DNA of 64,000 nt, taken from Chryseobacterium sp. G0162 (GTDB taxonomy: Bacteria; Bacteroidota; Bacteroidia; Flavobacteriales; Weeksellaceae). Position 1 is the stretch's first letter. Each line of letters opens with the position of its first letter. The translations under genes were made by a program, and so were the position numbers. The DNA is taken from assembly GCF_003815715.1 (NCBI RefSeq), contig NZ_CP033922.1, positions 2,200,001 through 2,264,000 on the forward strand, written 5' to 3'. Positions 45,000-53,160 of this stretch are shown here, in pieces. Under the pieces are notes generated by a model that had not been told where the DNA came from, searched no databases, and saw only the letters and a list, made by a program, of their open reading frames with translations.

Positions 45000-45758
45000 T
45001 TATGCTTTTAACCATTCCGAAGAGGAAAGATAATTCTGATCAGGATAGTAGATGAATAATAGATTTCTTCCTTTTATCGTATTGATCATTGATTGTGAGA
45101 GTTCTCTAGGAACAGCAGGACATCCCCAGCTTCTTCCGATTCTTTTATGTACTGCTGCAAATGCATCACTTACATAATCTGCACCATGCATTACAATTGC
45201 TCTTCTGTACGCAGCATCATTGAATCCTTTATCCATTCCTAATAATCTCAATGAATATCCATTATCTCCCTGATACGTTGCATCTGTGATATAAAATCCC
45301 ATGCTGCTCTGTCGCGAACTTTCCGTGTTAGAAAAATTCGTGGCAAATTCTTCGCCTGTATTTTTACCATGGGCAACCAATGAGTTGAATATTACTTTTT
45401 TGTCATTAAGATCAATAACCCAAAGTCTTTTGGTATTAGAAGACATAGAAAAATCGCAGATAGTCAATAAATGCGACTCATCAGTAAGCAATCCTGCTTT
45501 CTTTAGGTTTTCAAATCCTGTTAATGCTTTAGAAAAAACTTCATAGTTCAGTTCATGCTCAGGGTCAAATTCAATGGATTGGTAGAGTGCTTCTGAAGAA
45601 GATACTGCTGTAGTAGTATTTTTCTCAGATTTCGTGTCAGTTACTCTTTCTGTCTTTGTTATGTTGACGTTTTCATTCTTCACCACCGCTTTCGGAGAGA
45701 TGTAGAATGAAGTCGTCACCATGTAAACAAGGCCTATTACGCCATAAAATCCTTTCAT
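45000..45758 (-). CDS. Murein L,D-transpeptidase catalytic domain (YkuD_2) protein
   Basis: L,D-transpeptidases crosslink peptidoglycan or attach proteins to it, using a Cys nucleophile. The 252-aa protein has an N-terminal hydrophobic segment (residues 4-20, possible anchor or signal) and a Ser/Thr-rich linker (about 28-55). The catalytic domain carries H191 in VMHGADYVS and C213 in GRSWGCPAVP, the YkuD_2 version of the HxxxxxxxSxGC site. Likely periplasmic. Monocistronic, with a shared terminator downstream. Confidence 0.9.
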   Translation of the reverse strand: MKGFYGVIGLVYMVTTSFYISPKAVVKNENVNITKTERVTDTKSEKNTTTAVSSSEALYQSIEFDPEHELNYEVFSKALTGFENLKKAGLLTDESHLLTICDFSMSSNTKRLWVIDLNDKKVIFNSLVAHGKNTGEEFATNFSNTESSRQSSMGFYITDATYQGDNGYSLRLLGMDKGFNDAAYRRAIVMHGADYVSDAFAAVHKRIGRSWGCPAVPRELSQSMINTIKGRNLLFIYYPDQNYLSSSEWLKA

Positions 45759-45856
45759 TCAATAATATATTAGTACCAAATTAGTGGGGCAAAATTATAA
45801 AAACATCGCTATCAGCCACTTATAAGTCTAAAAAGTTTAACTGAATTTAAGAAACT

Positions 45857-46243
45857 TTAACGGTGAGCTCCGCCATCTATCTGATTATAAATCTCTTCTA
45901 TCCTTTTCCAATAACTCCTATTTATCTTGCTATAAATAGGGTAAAGACATTGAATGGCAAAAATATCCAGCTTACTTCTTGTTTCAATCCATTTCATAAT
46001 ATTTTTAACCAATATTTGTTCACTGAATCCTCCCCATTCTCCTGCCGGACTCAATAGGTTTGAGAAAAGTACAGGAAAAACCTCATACTGGTCAATCTTT
46101 TTGGTCTCTTTTAAAGTAAATGGGCTTTCAAAGAGAGTCTTTATCAAGTATTTAAAATCTGATTCCTGCAGCTCAGTATCAAGATATAGTTCCGACAAAG
46201 CTACCCAGACCTGCTTCCGTTTTTCCAGGCTATCTTTTTCCAT
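45857..46243 (-). CDS. DUF7079-like protein
   Basis: A 128-aa cytoplasmic protein. KRKQVWVALSELYLDTELQ near the start and VFPVLFSNLLSPAGEWGGF in the centre match the DUF7079 pattern as I remember it (VWxALSxLFLDT, LLxxAGEWxGF). Function unknown. The ATG at 46243 is preferred; the frame is open further upstream to 46312 but would overlap the end of msrB and add residues unrelated to the family. It lies 20 bases after msrB and is probably cotranscribed. Confidence 0.7.
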   Translation of the reverse strand: MEKDSLEKRKQVWVALSELYLDTELQESDFKYLIKTLFESPFTLKETKKIDQYEVFPVLFSNLLSPAGEWGGFSEQILVKNIMKWIETRSKLDIFAIQCLYPIYSKINRSYWKRIEEIYNQIDGGAHR

Positions 46244-46263
46244 AACGACAAAATAAAGTGATT

Positions 46264-46794
46264 TTATTTTTGCGAATCCGGGACGAATTCCAGACTTACG
46301 GAATTCATGCAATATCTCAATCCTGTAGGCTTTGGCCCGTCATCAAACACATGTCCCAAATGAGAATCACATCTCTTACAAAGCACTTCTACCCTATCCA
46401 TTCCATACGCCTGATCTCTTTTGTAGTATACGCCTTCTTTATCTGCTTCAAAGAAACTTGGCCATCCACAGCTGCTCGAAAATTTTGAAGTGGATCGGAA
46501 TAAATGATTCCCACAAACCGCACAATAATAATCTCCTAACTCATCAAAGTCATTATATTTTCCGGTAAAAGCTCTTTCTGTAGCTGCTTCTCTTGCGATT
46601 GCGTAAAGATCAGGAGCCAGAATTTTCTTCCATTCGTCATTGGAGACATTCAGTTTTGCAGTATTGGTTCTTGAGTAATATGGATTGTTTTTTGCTTCTT
46701 TATTTTCCATAGAAGTAATTTTAATAGGTTGTTGTTTCTGCGTACATCCCTGCAGGACAATTAATATGATGACTGAAATTAAAAATCTCATCAT
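46264..46794 (-). CDS. msrB: Peptide-methionine (R)-S-oxide reductase, lipoprotein form
   Basis: Reduces methionine-R-sulfoxide in proteins. The 176-aa protein has a lipoprotein signal (VLQGC, C17), so it is probably anchored in the envelope instead of being cytoplasmic. The MsrB domain has zinc ligands C91/C94 (YYCAVCGNHLF) and C139/C142 (CKRCDSHLGHVF), and the catalytic C162 in LRYCMNSVSLEF. WPSFFEAD is also conserved. The gene is divergent from the DUF445 gene across a 93-base spacer. msrA is not in the window. Confidence 0.95.
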   Translation of the reverse strand: MMRFLISVIILIVLQGCTQKQQPIKITSMENKEAKNNPYYSRTNTAKLNVSNDEWKKILAPDLYAIAREAATERAFTGKYNDFDELGDYYCAVCGNHLFRSTSKFSSSCGWPSFFEADKEGVYYKRDQAYGMDRVEVLCKRCDSHLGHVFDDGPKPTGLRYCMNSVSLEFVPDSQK

Positions 46795-46865
46795 AAATTT
46801 TAACTTTTAAAGTTTAATAAACCTTTATACTAAAAAGCTTTATTAAGATTAAATGGTTTCATAAC

Positions 46866-46882
46866 CAAATTTAGTAAATTTG
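46866..46882. promoter_or_regulatory. Palindromic pair of -7-like elements between msrB and DUF445 genes
   Basis: CAAATTTAGTAAATTTG is a 17-base palindrome in which each strand reads TAAATTTG, a match to TAnnTTTG. It could hold overlapping divergent promoters. No TTG at proper spacing is found on either strand, so confidence is low. The plus-strand copy ends six bases before the DUF445 ATG. Confidence 0.35.
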
Positions 46883-46887
46883 AGAAT

Positions 46888-48132
46888 ATGAATGACGAAG
46901 CAAAAAGAAAACAGCTTAGAAAATATAAGGCATTTGCTACAGGGCTATTTGTTCTGATGGCCCTTATTTTCATTGTGACAACCATCATGCAGAAGTCCAA
47001 TTCTTCTCATTGGATTGGCTATGTACGTGCTTTTGCAGAGGCTGCTATGGTAGGTGCATTGGCCGACTGGTTTGCAGTGACCGCTTTGTTCCGGCATCCG
47101 CTGGGGCTTCCGATTCCGCATACCAATCTGATTGAAAACAGCAAGCAGAGATTAGGAGATAATCTGGGAAGTTTTGTTGTCAGTAATTTTCTTTCGCCCC
47201 AAAATATCCGGCCTTACATTCAAAAAATAAAAGTTTCAGGCTTTGCCGGAGAGTGGCTTGCCAAGGAAAAAAATCAAGATATTCTGATCCGCAACCTGTC
47301 TGATATAGTTCTTGATATTCTCAATAAGCTTGATGATTCTACCGTGAGTCTGTTCATCAGTAAAAAGGTCTCAGAAATGACAGATGATATCAAACTTAAC
47401 AAAGTGGTAGGAAATGGTATTCATTATATCCTGGAAAAGAATGACCATCAGAGAATTATTACCAATCTTTCCAAACAGATCAAGGAATACATTATTCAAA
47501 ATGATGAAATGATTAAAGACCGGGTAAAGAAAGGAAGTTACACTTTCATCCCCTCTTTTGTTGATAATAAAATTGCAGATAAGATTGCAGATGGGCTGTC
47601 TGATTTTTTCAAAGAAATAGAAGAAGATCCGGAACATGAAGTAAGAACTTTAATTACTCAAAAAATTCATGAATTTTCCGTTGATCTTAAAGAAGATCCT
47701 AAATGGGAGGAGGAATTTAAAACCATTAAAGATGGATTACTTAAAAATGATAAGCTTGATGAGTATTCCAATGATATTTGGGTCTCTATCAAAAAAACAC
47801 TGATAAAAGAACTGCAGGAAGACCATTCTGCCTTGAAAAATTATCTTTCCAAAAACCTGAACGAATTTTCACAAAATTTAAAAACCGATGAAAATCTTCA
47901 AAATAAAATCGATCATTGGGTTCGGGTAACGGCCTATAAATATATTTTGAAAAACACGCATCAATTCGGAAACCTCATCAGTACTACTGTGGGTAACTGG
48001 AAGGGTAAGGAATTGAGCGAAAAAATGGAACTGGAAGTAGGAAAAGACCTTCAGTTCATCCGTGTTAATGGAACCTTGGTAGGAGGTCTGGTAGGGCTTA
48101 TCATTTATACCATTGCCCATTTCTTTATTTAA
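46888..48132 (+). CDS. DUF445 domain-containing membrane protein
   Basis: A 414-aa protein with a membrane helix near the N-terminus (about 14-32), the family signature WIGYVRAFAEAAMVGALADW with FAVTALFRHPLG, a long charged helical middle (about 90-390) and a C-terminal hydrophobic segment (LVGGLVGLIIYTIAHFFI). This is the YjiN/DUF445 layout, with a cytoplasmic or periplasmic helical domain between two membrane anchors. Function unknown. The next gene begins 16 bases downstream. Confidence 0.92.
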   Translation: MNDEAKRKQLRKYKAFATGLFVLMALIFIVTTIMQKSNSSHWIGYVRAFAEAAMVGALADWFAVTALFRHPLGLPIPHTNLIENSKQRLGDNLGSFVVSNFLSPQNIRPYIQKIKVSGFAGEWLAKEKNQDILIRNLSDIVLDILNKLDDSTVSLFISKKVSEMTDDIKLNKVVGNGIHYILEKNDHQRIITNLSKQIKEYIIQNDEMIKDRVKKGSYTFIPSFVDNKIADKIADGLSDFFKEIEEDPEHEVRTLITQKIHEFSVDLKEDPKWEEEFKTIKDGLLKNDKLDEYSNDIWVSIKKTLIKELQEDHSALKNYLSKNLNEFSQNLKTDENLQNKIDHWVRVTAYKYILKNTHQFGNLISTTVGNWKGKELSEKMELEVGKDLQFIRVNGTLVGGLVGLIIYTIAHFFI

Positions 48133-48148
48133 AAACGGTAATATAACC

Positions 48149-49042
48149 ATGAAAAAACTTCTTATTGTTCTCTTACTTTCCTTTTTCCTTCCGGGTAAAA
48201 GCCAAAAAGTAGAATTAAAAACCGTCACAGATTCTTCTCAAATCTTTAAGGGAGAAATTGCAGGTGCTCCCGTTACACTGGAGCTTCATTATGACGGCAT
48301 CCCGGATTGCAATTTATACCAGCATTTTGTGGAGGGTTGGTATTACTACGATAAATACCAGAAGAAAATTCCTCTAACAGGACTTTATGATTATGGTAAG
48401 CTGTCATTGTATAATTTTGGTCCTAAGCACAAACAGATTTCCAACCAGTTTAAAGAAAAAATCAACTCGCCACAGGACATTGAAAAAACAGCTGAAATTG
48501 TCAAAAATTTTACTCCCAAAGAAACGATCTTATTTGGGCAGGATCAAACTCAGAAAAATCCTATTTCAGGAAGCTTTTATTTGGAGAATAAAGATAAAGT
48601 TCAGTCTGCTAAATTATTCACCGGCAATGATATGATCTATCGTTACAATAATTATCTAATCTTACCTAACCATAAAAGAATCAATACATTTGATATCATC
48701 AATCAATATGGAGGGAATGAACTGATTTCCTCCATTTCCGGAGAAAAAGGGAACCAGGTTTTATTGTATTTTGAACATTCATCTAACCTTAATGCTTGTG
48801 GAAGATGCGGAGCCAGCGAGGGTGAAAAAGGTTATCGGGTTCTTTATTTTACCAAAGACTGGAATTATAAAAGATATGAAGAATTCCTTACTGAAAGCTG
48901 TCTGGAAAATATCTATGACACCACCAAAACAAAATCAAAGGATGGCAAAACGATAATGTATAAAATCGGCAAATCGAATTCTTCTCCAGCTTATACACTA
49001 ACTGTTGATATTAAAAATGCTGCTGTAACAAAGTCAAAATAA
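48149..49042 (+). CDS. Exported protein of unknown function
   Basis: A 297-aa protein with signal peptide (MKKLLIVLLLSFFLPGKSQ). Mature part without recognised family; it repeats short beta-like segments (GEIAGAPVTLELHY, ISGSFYLENKDKV) and has a CGRCG motif at about residue 235 in NACGRCGASEGEKGYRV. Such a short Cys pair could bind metal or form a disulfide. It starts 16 bases after DUF445 and is probably cotranscribed. The ATG at 48149 gives a clean signal peptide; the frame is open upstream into the DUF445 gene. Confidence 0.75.
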   Translation: MKKLLIVLLLSFFLPGKSQKVELKTVTDSSQIFKGEIAGAPVTLELHYDGIPDCNLYQHFVEGWYYYDKYQKKIPLTGLYDYGKLSLYNFGPKHKQISNQFKEKINSPQDIEKTAEIVKNFTPKETILFGQDQTQKNPISGSFYLENKDKVQSAKLFTGNDMIYRYNNYLILPNHKRINTFDIINQYGGNELISSISGEKGNQVLLYFEHSSNLNACGRCGASEGEKGYRVLYFTKDWNYKRYEEFLTESCLENIYDTTKTKSKDGKTIMYKIGKSNSSPAYTLTVDIKNAAVTKSK

Positions 49043-49074
49043 AAAGGATTCTATCTAACATCATATTTTTTCTT

Positions 49075-49174
49075 GCCACGAATACACGAATTTTTTATTT
49101 ATGCATTCAGAAAATAAAGGGTTTTATGTGAATTTATAGCAGATAGCATTAATGAAAATTCGTGTGTCCGTGGC
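49075..49174. repeat. REP-like inverted repeat (CCACGAATACACGAAT type)
   Basis: GCCACGAATACACGAATTTT (49075-49094) and AAAATTCGTGTGTCCGTGGC (49155-49174) are inverted with 18 of 20 positions matching, separated by 60 bases. From memory, copies of this gene-end repeat are frequent in Flavobacterium and Chryseobacterium genomes. It lies between convergent genes. Confidence 0.65.
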
Positions 49175-49180
49175 TAAAAC

Positions 49181-49205
49181 AAAAAAAAGAGACCATCCGG
49201 TCTCT
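49181..49205 (-). terminator. Intrinsic terminator after pyrD
   Basis: AGAGACC pairs with GGTCTCT around an ATCC loop; on the minus strand a run of eight T follows. Confidence 0.9.
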
Positions 49206-49211
49206 CTATAT

Positions 49212-50249
49212 TTATCTTGGCAATCTGCTTGCTCTTTTTAAAATTTCTTTGTTAATTTCATTAATCAACTCTGGTCCTTCATAAATAAATCCGGTATATA
49301 ACTGAACCAGACTTGCCCCGGCATCTAATTTCTCAATAGCATCTTTTGCGGAGTGAATTCCTCCTACTCCGATGATTGGAAATGCTCTTTTGCTTTTATC
49401 GGAAAGATATTTAATCATTTTTGTACTTCTCTCACGAATTGGTTTTCCGCTTAACCCTCCGTTTCCGATCTGATCTAAAACTTCAGGAGAGGTCTTCAAT
49501 CCTTCTCTATTCACCGAGGTATTGGAAACGATTACACCATCTATTTTTGTTTCTGCAATAAGATCTATAATTTCATCCAATTGGACATCATTAAGATCCG
49601 GAGCAATTTTAAGTAATATAGGTTTCTGTACAGATTTTGACTGATTAATTTTCTTTACCTCCGTAATCAGTTCACGCAGATATTCCACATCTTCCAGCTT
49701 CGCATGACTTCCAACATTCGGACAGCTTACATTGAGTACAAAATAATCTACATGCGGATGAAGGCCTTCAAAACAATCCAGGTAATCCTGTGTATAGTTT
49801 TCAGGTTTTGTATCTGTATTTTTTCCGATGTTTCCACCGATGATTATTTTTCCTTTATTGGATTTCAGTTTTTCAATCGCAGCCTGTAACCCATCGTTGT
49901 TGAATCCCATTCTATTGATAATTCCTCCATCTTCAATCAAACGGAATAATCTTTTCTTAGGATTTCCTGCCTGAGCTCTTGGGGTAACCGTTCCAATTTC
50001 TACAAACCCGAAACCTAAGTCTCCCAATTCATTAAATAAAACAGCATTTTTATCAAAACCGGCAGCCAGCCCTACAGGATTTTTAAATTTCAATCCGAAA
50101 ACTTCTCTTTCCAGACGTTTGTCTTCAATAGGTTTGGGGAAAAATAATTTAGTAAGAAATCCAAAATTCTTAAGCATCGAAAAAGTAAAGTGATGCACTT
50201 CTTCGGGATCAAATTTGAAAAGAATCGGACGAATGAGCGATTTGTACAT
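49212..50249 (-). CDS. pyrD: Dihydroorotate dehydrogenase, class 2 type
   Basis: Oxidises dihydroorotate to orotate in pyrimidine synthesis. The 345-aa protein has the class 2 (quinone-dependent) N-terminal helix [33 protein letters not shown] (57-69), [13 protein letters not shown] and the [12 protein letters not shown] motif near the C-terminus. The active-site segment reads [11 protein letters not shown] (N173, C176). In E. coli PyrD the corresponding NxSS segment carries the catalytic base Ser175; here it is Cys, the base used by class 1 enzymes. The rest is class 2, so this is an unusual combination. It has its own terminator. Confidence 0.95.
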   Translation of the reverse strand: MYKSLIRPILFKFDPEEVHHFTFSMLKNFGFLTKLFFPKPIEDKRLEREVFGLKFKNPVGLAAGFDKNAVLFNELGDLGFGFVEIGTVTPRAQAGNPKKRLFRLIEDGGIINRMGFNNDGLQAAIEKLKSNKGKIIIGGNIGKNTDTKPENYTQDYLDCFEGLHPHVDYFVLNVSCPNVGSHAKLEDVEYLRELITEVKKINQSKSVQKPILLKIAPDLNDVQLDEIIDLIAETKIDGVIVSNTSVNREGLKTSPEVLDQIGNGGLSGKPIRERSTKMIKYLSDKSKRAFPIIGVGGIHSAKDAIEKLDAGASLVQLYTGFIYEGPELINEINKEILKRASRLPR

Positions 50250-50400
50250 TGAAAAAAAGTTTTACAAAATTACTCATTTTAAAATTAATGGTTGATTACC
50301 CTATGATATTTTATCAAAAAAGGTATTATGAACGCTATCTATAGAACCTAAACATCCGCTTAATCAACAATATCAGTGAGATATTTTTTTACTCTATTCT

Positions 50401-50439
50401 ATTATCCATGTCAAGGTTTAAAACCTTGACATGGATAAT
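50401..50439. repeat. 19-bp perfect palindrome, REP-like
   Basis: ATTATCCATGTCAAGGTTT and its exact reverse complement are separated by one base. It lies 31 bases after the truC stop on the minus strand, without a T run, so it is not a standard terminator. The central AAGGTTT/AAACCTT resembles the AAACCT/AGGTTT cores at 14070-14084 and 51265-51279. Confidence 0.6.
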
Positions 50440-50470
50440 TCCCGGAAATTTTTCCTTTGATACAGAAAGC

Positions 50471-51187
50471 TTATTCAATAAAGTCTTTGAGTTTAGAGTA
50501 CGAACTTAAATCAAATTTCAGAATATCCCCTACTCTTTTGAACTCTTCATCTATAGTGGCATTTACTATAATTCTTTCGTTAGAAATAGGATGATTAAAA
50601 ATCAATTGATGAGCATGAAGCGTCATTTTGTTAATGTCAAATGTTTGAAGCCACAACTTATTCTGTTTATTGCAGCCATGTTTTCTACAACCTAAGATAG
50701 GATGCAGAATATGTTTAAAATGCTTTCTCAGCTGATGAAATCTTCCTGTTTCAGGAATGGCTTCTACCAAACAATATCTCGAAGTCTGATGTTTTAAAAA
50801 AGGTAAATCAATTTCTGTTTTTTGCAAAAGATGATAATAGGTAATCGCGTTTTGCTTGACTTCATTTTCATTAACCAAGTCGTAATCGATGGTTTCTTCT
50901 TCTTTGGCCCAGCCTCGTAGAATGGCAATATATTTTTTTTCCACTTCTCTGGTTGCAAAACGGTCGCTCATGATTCTAAGCGTTTCTTTATCTAAGGTAA
51001 ACAACAAAACCCCAGAAGTTTTGCGGTCTAGACGATGCACAGGATAAACCTTTTGCCCAATTTGTTTCTTCAGTTCCTGAATAGCATAAGTATCGGCTTC
51101 TCCTGCATAGAAAGATTTATGAACCAATAGTCCACTGGGTTTATTGATGGCAATAATATGCTCGTCCCGATAAAGAATTTCTAACAT
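50471..51187 (-). CDS. truC: tRNA pseudouridine synthase, TruC-like
   Basis: RluA-family pseudouridine synthase; TruC modifies U65 of tRNAs in E. coli. The 238-aa protein has the catalytic Asp in PVHRLDRKTSGVLLF (D54), the start motif IIAINKPSGLLVHKS, and the TruC-type GRFHQLRKHFKHILHPILG followed by KHG. The usual GD in IxGDxxHG is GC here (LGCRKHGCNKQN). No S4 domain, as in TruC. Substrate assignment among RluA-type enzymes is by best pattern match. Divergent from glyS across a 326-base gap holding a structured element. Confidence 0.87.
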   Translation of the reverse strand: MLEILYRDEHIIAINKPSGLLVHKSFYAGEADTYAIQELKKQIGQKVYPVHRLDRKTSGVLLFTLDKETLRIMSDRFATREVEKKYIAILRGWAKEEETIDYDLVNENEVKQNAITYYHLLQKTEIDLPFLKHQTSRYCLVEAIPETGRFHQLRKHFKHILHPILGCRKHGCNKQNKLWLQTFDINKMTLHAHQLIFNHPISNERIIVNATIDEEFKRVGDILKFDLSSYSKLKDFIE

Positions 51188-51257
51188 GATGCAAAAGTAG
51201 AAATTTTCTACTGATTCTTATTTCAGTGAGAAGGCTTAAAAATGTAAGAGGTTATTC

Positions 51258-51412
51258 TTATTCTAAACCTAACAGGTTTGTAGAGGCGCAGCAGTCAATA
51301 GCCCTGATTGAGCGGTATGTTTGAGCTCTTTTCTTAGTTTCGGCGGCGGCAAAGCCGCCGCCGAAACTAAGAAAAAGCGAGTAGCGAAAGCAGGTTCCCG
51401 GCTCCTAAAAAA
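51258..51412. repeat. GC-rich structured intergenic element with 22-bp hairpin
   Basis: In an AT-rich surrounding, a 22-bp perfect stem (51329-51350 with 51354-51375) encloses an AAA loop and contains (CGG)3-type repeats flanked by TTTCTTAGTTT / AAACTAAGAAA. A small hairpin AAACCT-AAC-AGGTTT (51265-51279) precedes it, and GAGTAGCGAAAGCAGG follows at 51379-51394. CCTG at 51303 can pair with CAGG at 51391. I recall similar elements dispersed in Chryseobacterium genomes. It fills most of the 326-base gap 51188-51513 between the divergent truC and glyS genes; no gene is present. Confidence 0.7.
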
Positions 51413-51513
51413 CAAAAAAAGACCTATTTCAAGTATTATTATACCTTTTTTTGTTGAATTTCATGATTTTGGAATCCAAATTCATATTTTTGCACATCAG
51501 ACGTAAAAAAATT

Positions 51514-53055
51514 ATGGCAAAGCAAGAAGATGTTTTCAAGAAAGTAATTTCTCACGCCAAAGAATATGGGTTTATTTTCCCTTCAAGTGAGATCTATGAT
51601 GGTTTATCCGCTGTTTATGACTATGGACAGAATGGAGCTGAACTTAAAAATAATATCAAACAATACTGGTGGAAAGCTATGGTACAGCTTAACGAAAATA
51701 TTGTGGGTATTGATTCGGCAATCCTTATGCACCCAACCACATGGAAGGCATCAGGCCACGTAGATGCTTTCAACGATCCATTGATTGATAATAAGGATTC
51801 TAAAAAACGTTTCAGAGCAGACGTTTTGGTAGAAGACTATTGTGCTAAAATTGAAGATAAAGAAAATAAAGAAATTGAAAAAGCAGCGAAGAGATTCGGG
51901 GATGCTTTCGATAAGGACCAATTTGTTGCTACAAATCCAAAAATTTTAGAATACAGAGCAAAAAGAGAGGCGATTCTTTCAAGATTGGCAAAGTCTCTGG
52001 AAAATGAAGATCTTGCTGATGTAAAAGCATTAATTGAAGAGCTTGAAATTGCTGATCCTGATACAGGTTCCAAAAACTGGACAGAAGTAAGACAGTTCAA
52101 CTTAATGTTTGGAACTAAGCTTGGTGCTTCTGCAGACAGTGCTATGGATCTTTACTTAAGACCGGAAACGGCACAAGGTATTTTTGTGAACTATTTAAAT
52201 GTTCAGAAAACTTCACGTCATAGATTACCTTTCGGTATTGCACAGATTGGTAAAGCGTTCAGAAACGAGATTGTTGCAAGACAGTTTATCTTCAGAATGC
52301 GTGAATTCGAACAAATGGAAATGCAGTTCTTCGTAGCTCCGGGTACAGAACTGGAATTCTACGAAAACTGGAAACAAAAGCGTCTGAACTGGCACTTAGC
52401 TTTAGGATTAGGGAATGATAATTACAGATTCCACGATCACGAAAAATTAGCGCACTATGCCAATGCAGCGGCTGATATTGAATTCAACTTCCCGTTTGGT
52501 TTCAAAGAATTGGAAGGAATTCACTCAAGAACTGATTTTGACCTTAAGGCTCACGAAAAATTCTCCGGAAGAAAGCTTCAGTTCTTCGATCCTGAAAGAA
52601 ATGAAAACTATGTTCCTTATGTAGTGGAAACGTCTGTAGGTTTAGACAGATTATTCCTTTCTATTTTCTCTCACTGCTTAAAAGACGAAGTATTGGAAGA
52701 TGGTTCTGAAAGAACAGTTTTATCTTTACCTCCGGCTTTAGCACCAATTAAAGCGGCTATTCTTCCATTAATGAAGAAAGATGGTTTAGCAGAATATGCA
52801 GAAAAGATCTTCAACGATCTGAAATACGATTTCAACTTATTCTACGAAGAAAAAGATGCGATCGGAAAACGTTACAGAAGACAGGATGCGATCGGTACTC
52901 CATACTGTATCACCGTAGACCATGATTCATTAACAGATCATACCGTTACCATCAGAGACAGAGATACGATGCAGCAGGAAAGAGTTCCGGTTTCAGAGTT
53001 AAGAAGGATCATTGATGAGAAGACCAACTTCAGAAATCTACTTTCTAAAATATAA
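51514..53055 (+). CDS. glyS: Glycine--tRNA ligase (alpha2 type)
   Basis: Charges tRNA-Gly. The 513-aa class II synthetase starts KKVISHAKEYGFIFPSSEIY and GLSAVYDYGQNGAELKNNI, the single-chain alpha2 form and not the alpha2beta2 GlyQS type. Class II motifs are visible: LRPETAQGIFVNYLNVQ, FGIAQIGKAFRNEI (motif 2), MREFEQMEMQFFV, and motif 3 with ETSVGLDRLFLSIF. The anticodon-binding domain follows to the end. The ATG at 51514 is preferred over the open frame upstream, which would run into the structured intergenic element. A TATTTTTG -7-like element is at 51485-51492, leader about 20 bases. Confidence 0.97.
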   Translation: MAKQEDVFKKVISHAKEYGFIFPSSEIYDGLSAVYDYGQNGAELKNNIKQYWWKAMVQLNENIVGIDSAILMHPTTWKASGHVDAFNDPLIDNKDSKKRFRADVLVEDYCAKIEDKENKEIEKAAKRFGDAFDKDQFVATNPKILEYRAKREAILSRLAKSLENEDLADVKALIEELEIADPDTGSKNWTEVRQFNLMFGTKLGASADSAMDLYLRPETAQGIFVNYLNVQKTSRHRLPFGIAQIGKAFRNEIVARQFIFRMREFEQMEMQFFVAPGTELEFYENWKQKRLNWHLALGLGNDNYRFHDHEKLAHYANAAADIEFNFPFGFKELEGIHSRTDFDLKAHEKFSGRKLQFFDPERNENYVPYVVETSVGLDRLFLSIFSHCLKDEVLEDGSERTVLSLPPALAPIKAAILPLMKKDGLAEYAEKIFNDLKYDFNLFYEEKDAIGKRYRRQDAIGTPYCITVDHDSLTDHTVTIRDRDTMQQERVPVSELRRIIDEKTNFRNLLSKI

Positions 53056-53059
53056 TGTA

Positions 53060-53087
53060 AAAGCCCTGATAATTCAGGGCTTTTTCC
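53060..53087 (+). terminator. Intrinsic terminator after glyS
   Basis: AAAGCCCTGA pairs with TCAGGGCTTT around a TAAT loop, followed by T residues. Confidence 0.9.
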
Positions 53088-53160
53088 TTTTCAAAAAATA
53101 TTCATATCCGTATTGGGAAAATGATTACTTTTGAAGCAATTAAAAAAACTAATTATACCT

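Noticed and set aside
46244..46312. Longer start for the DUF7079-like gene
   Set aside because: The extension overlaps msrB and its residues do not resemble the family; the ATG at 46243 fits better.
51321..51506. Open frame of 61 codons over the GC-rich hairpin
   Set aside because: It is low complexity (Gly/Ala/Lys from the triplet repeats), overlaps the glyS leader and has no promoter or homology that I know; the hairpin explains it.
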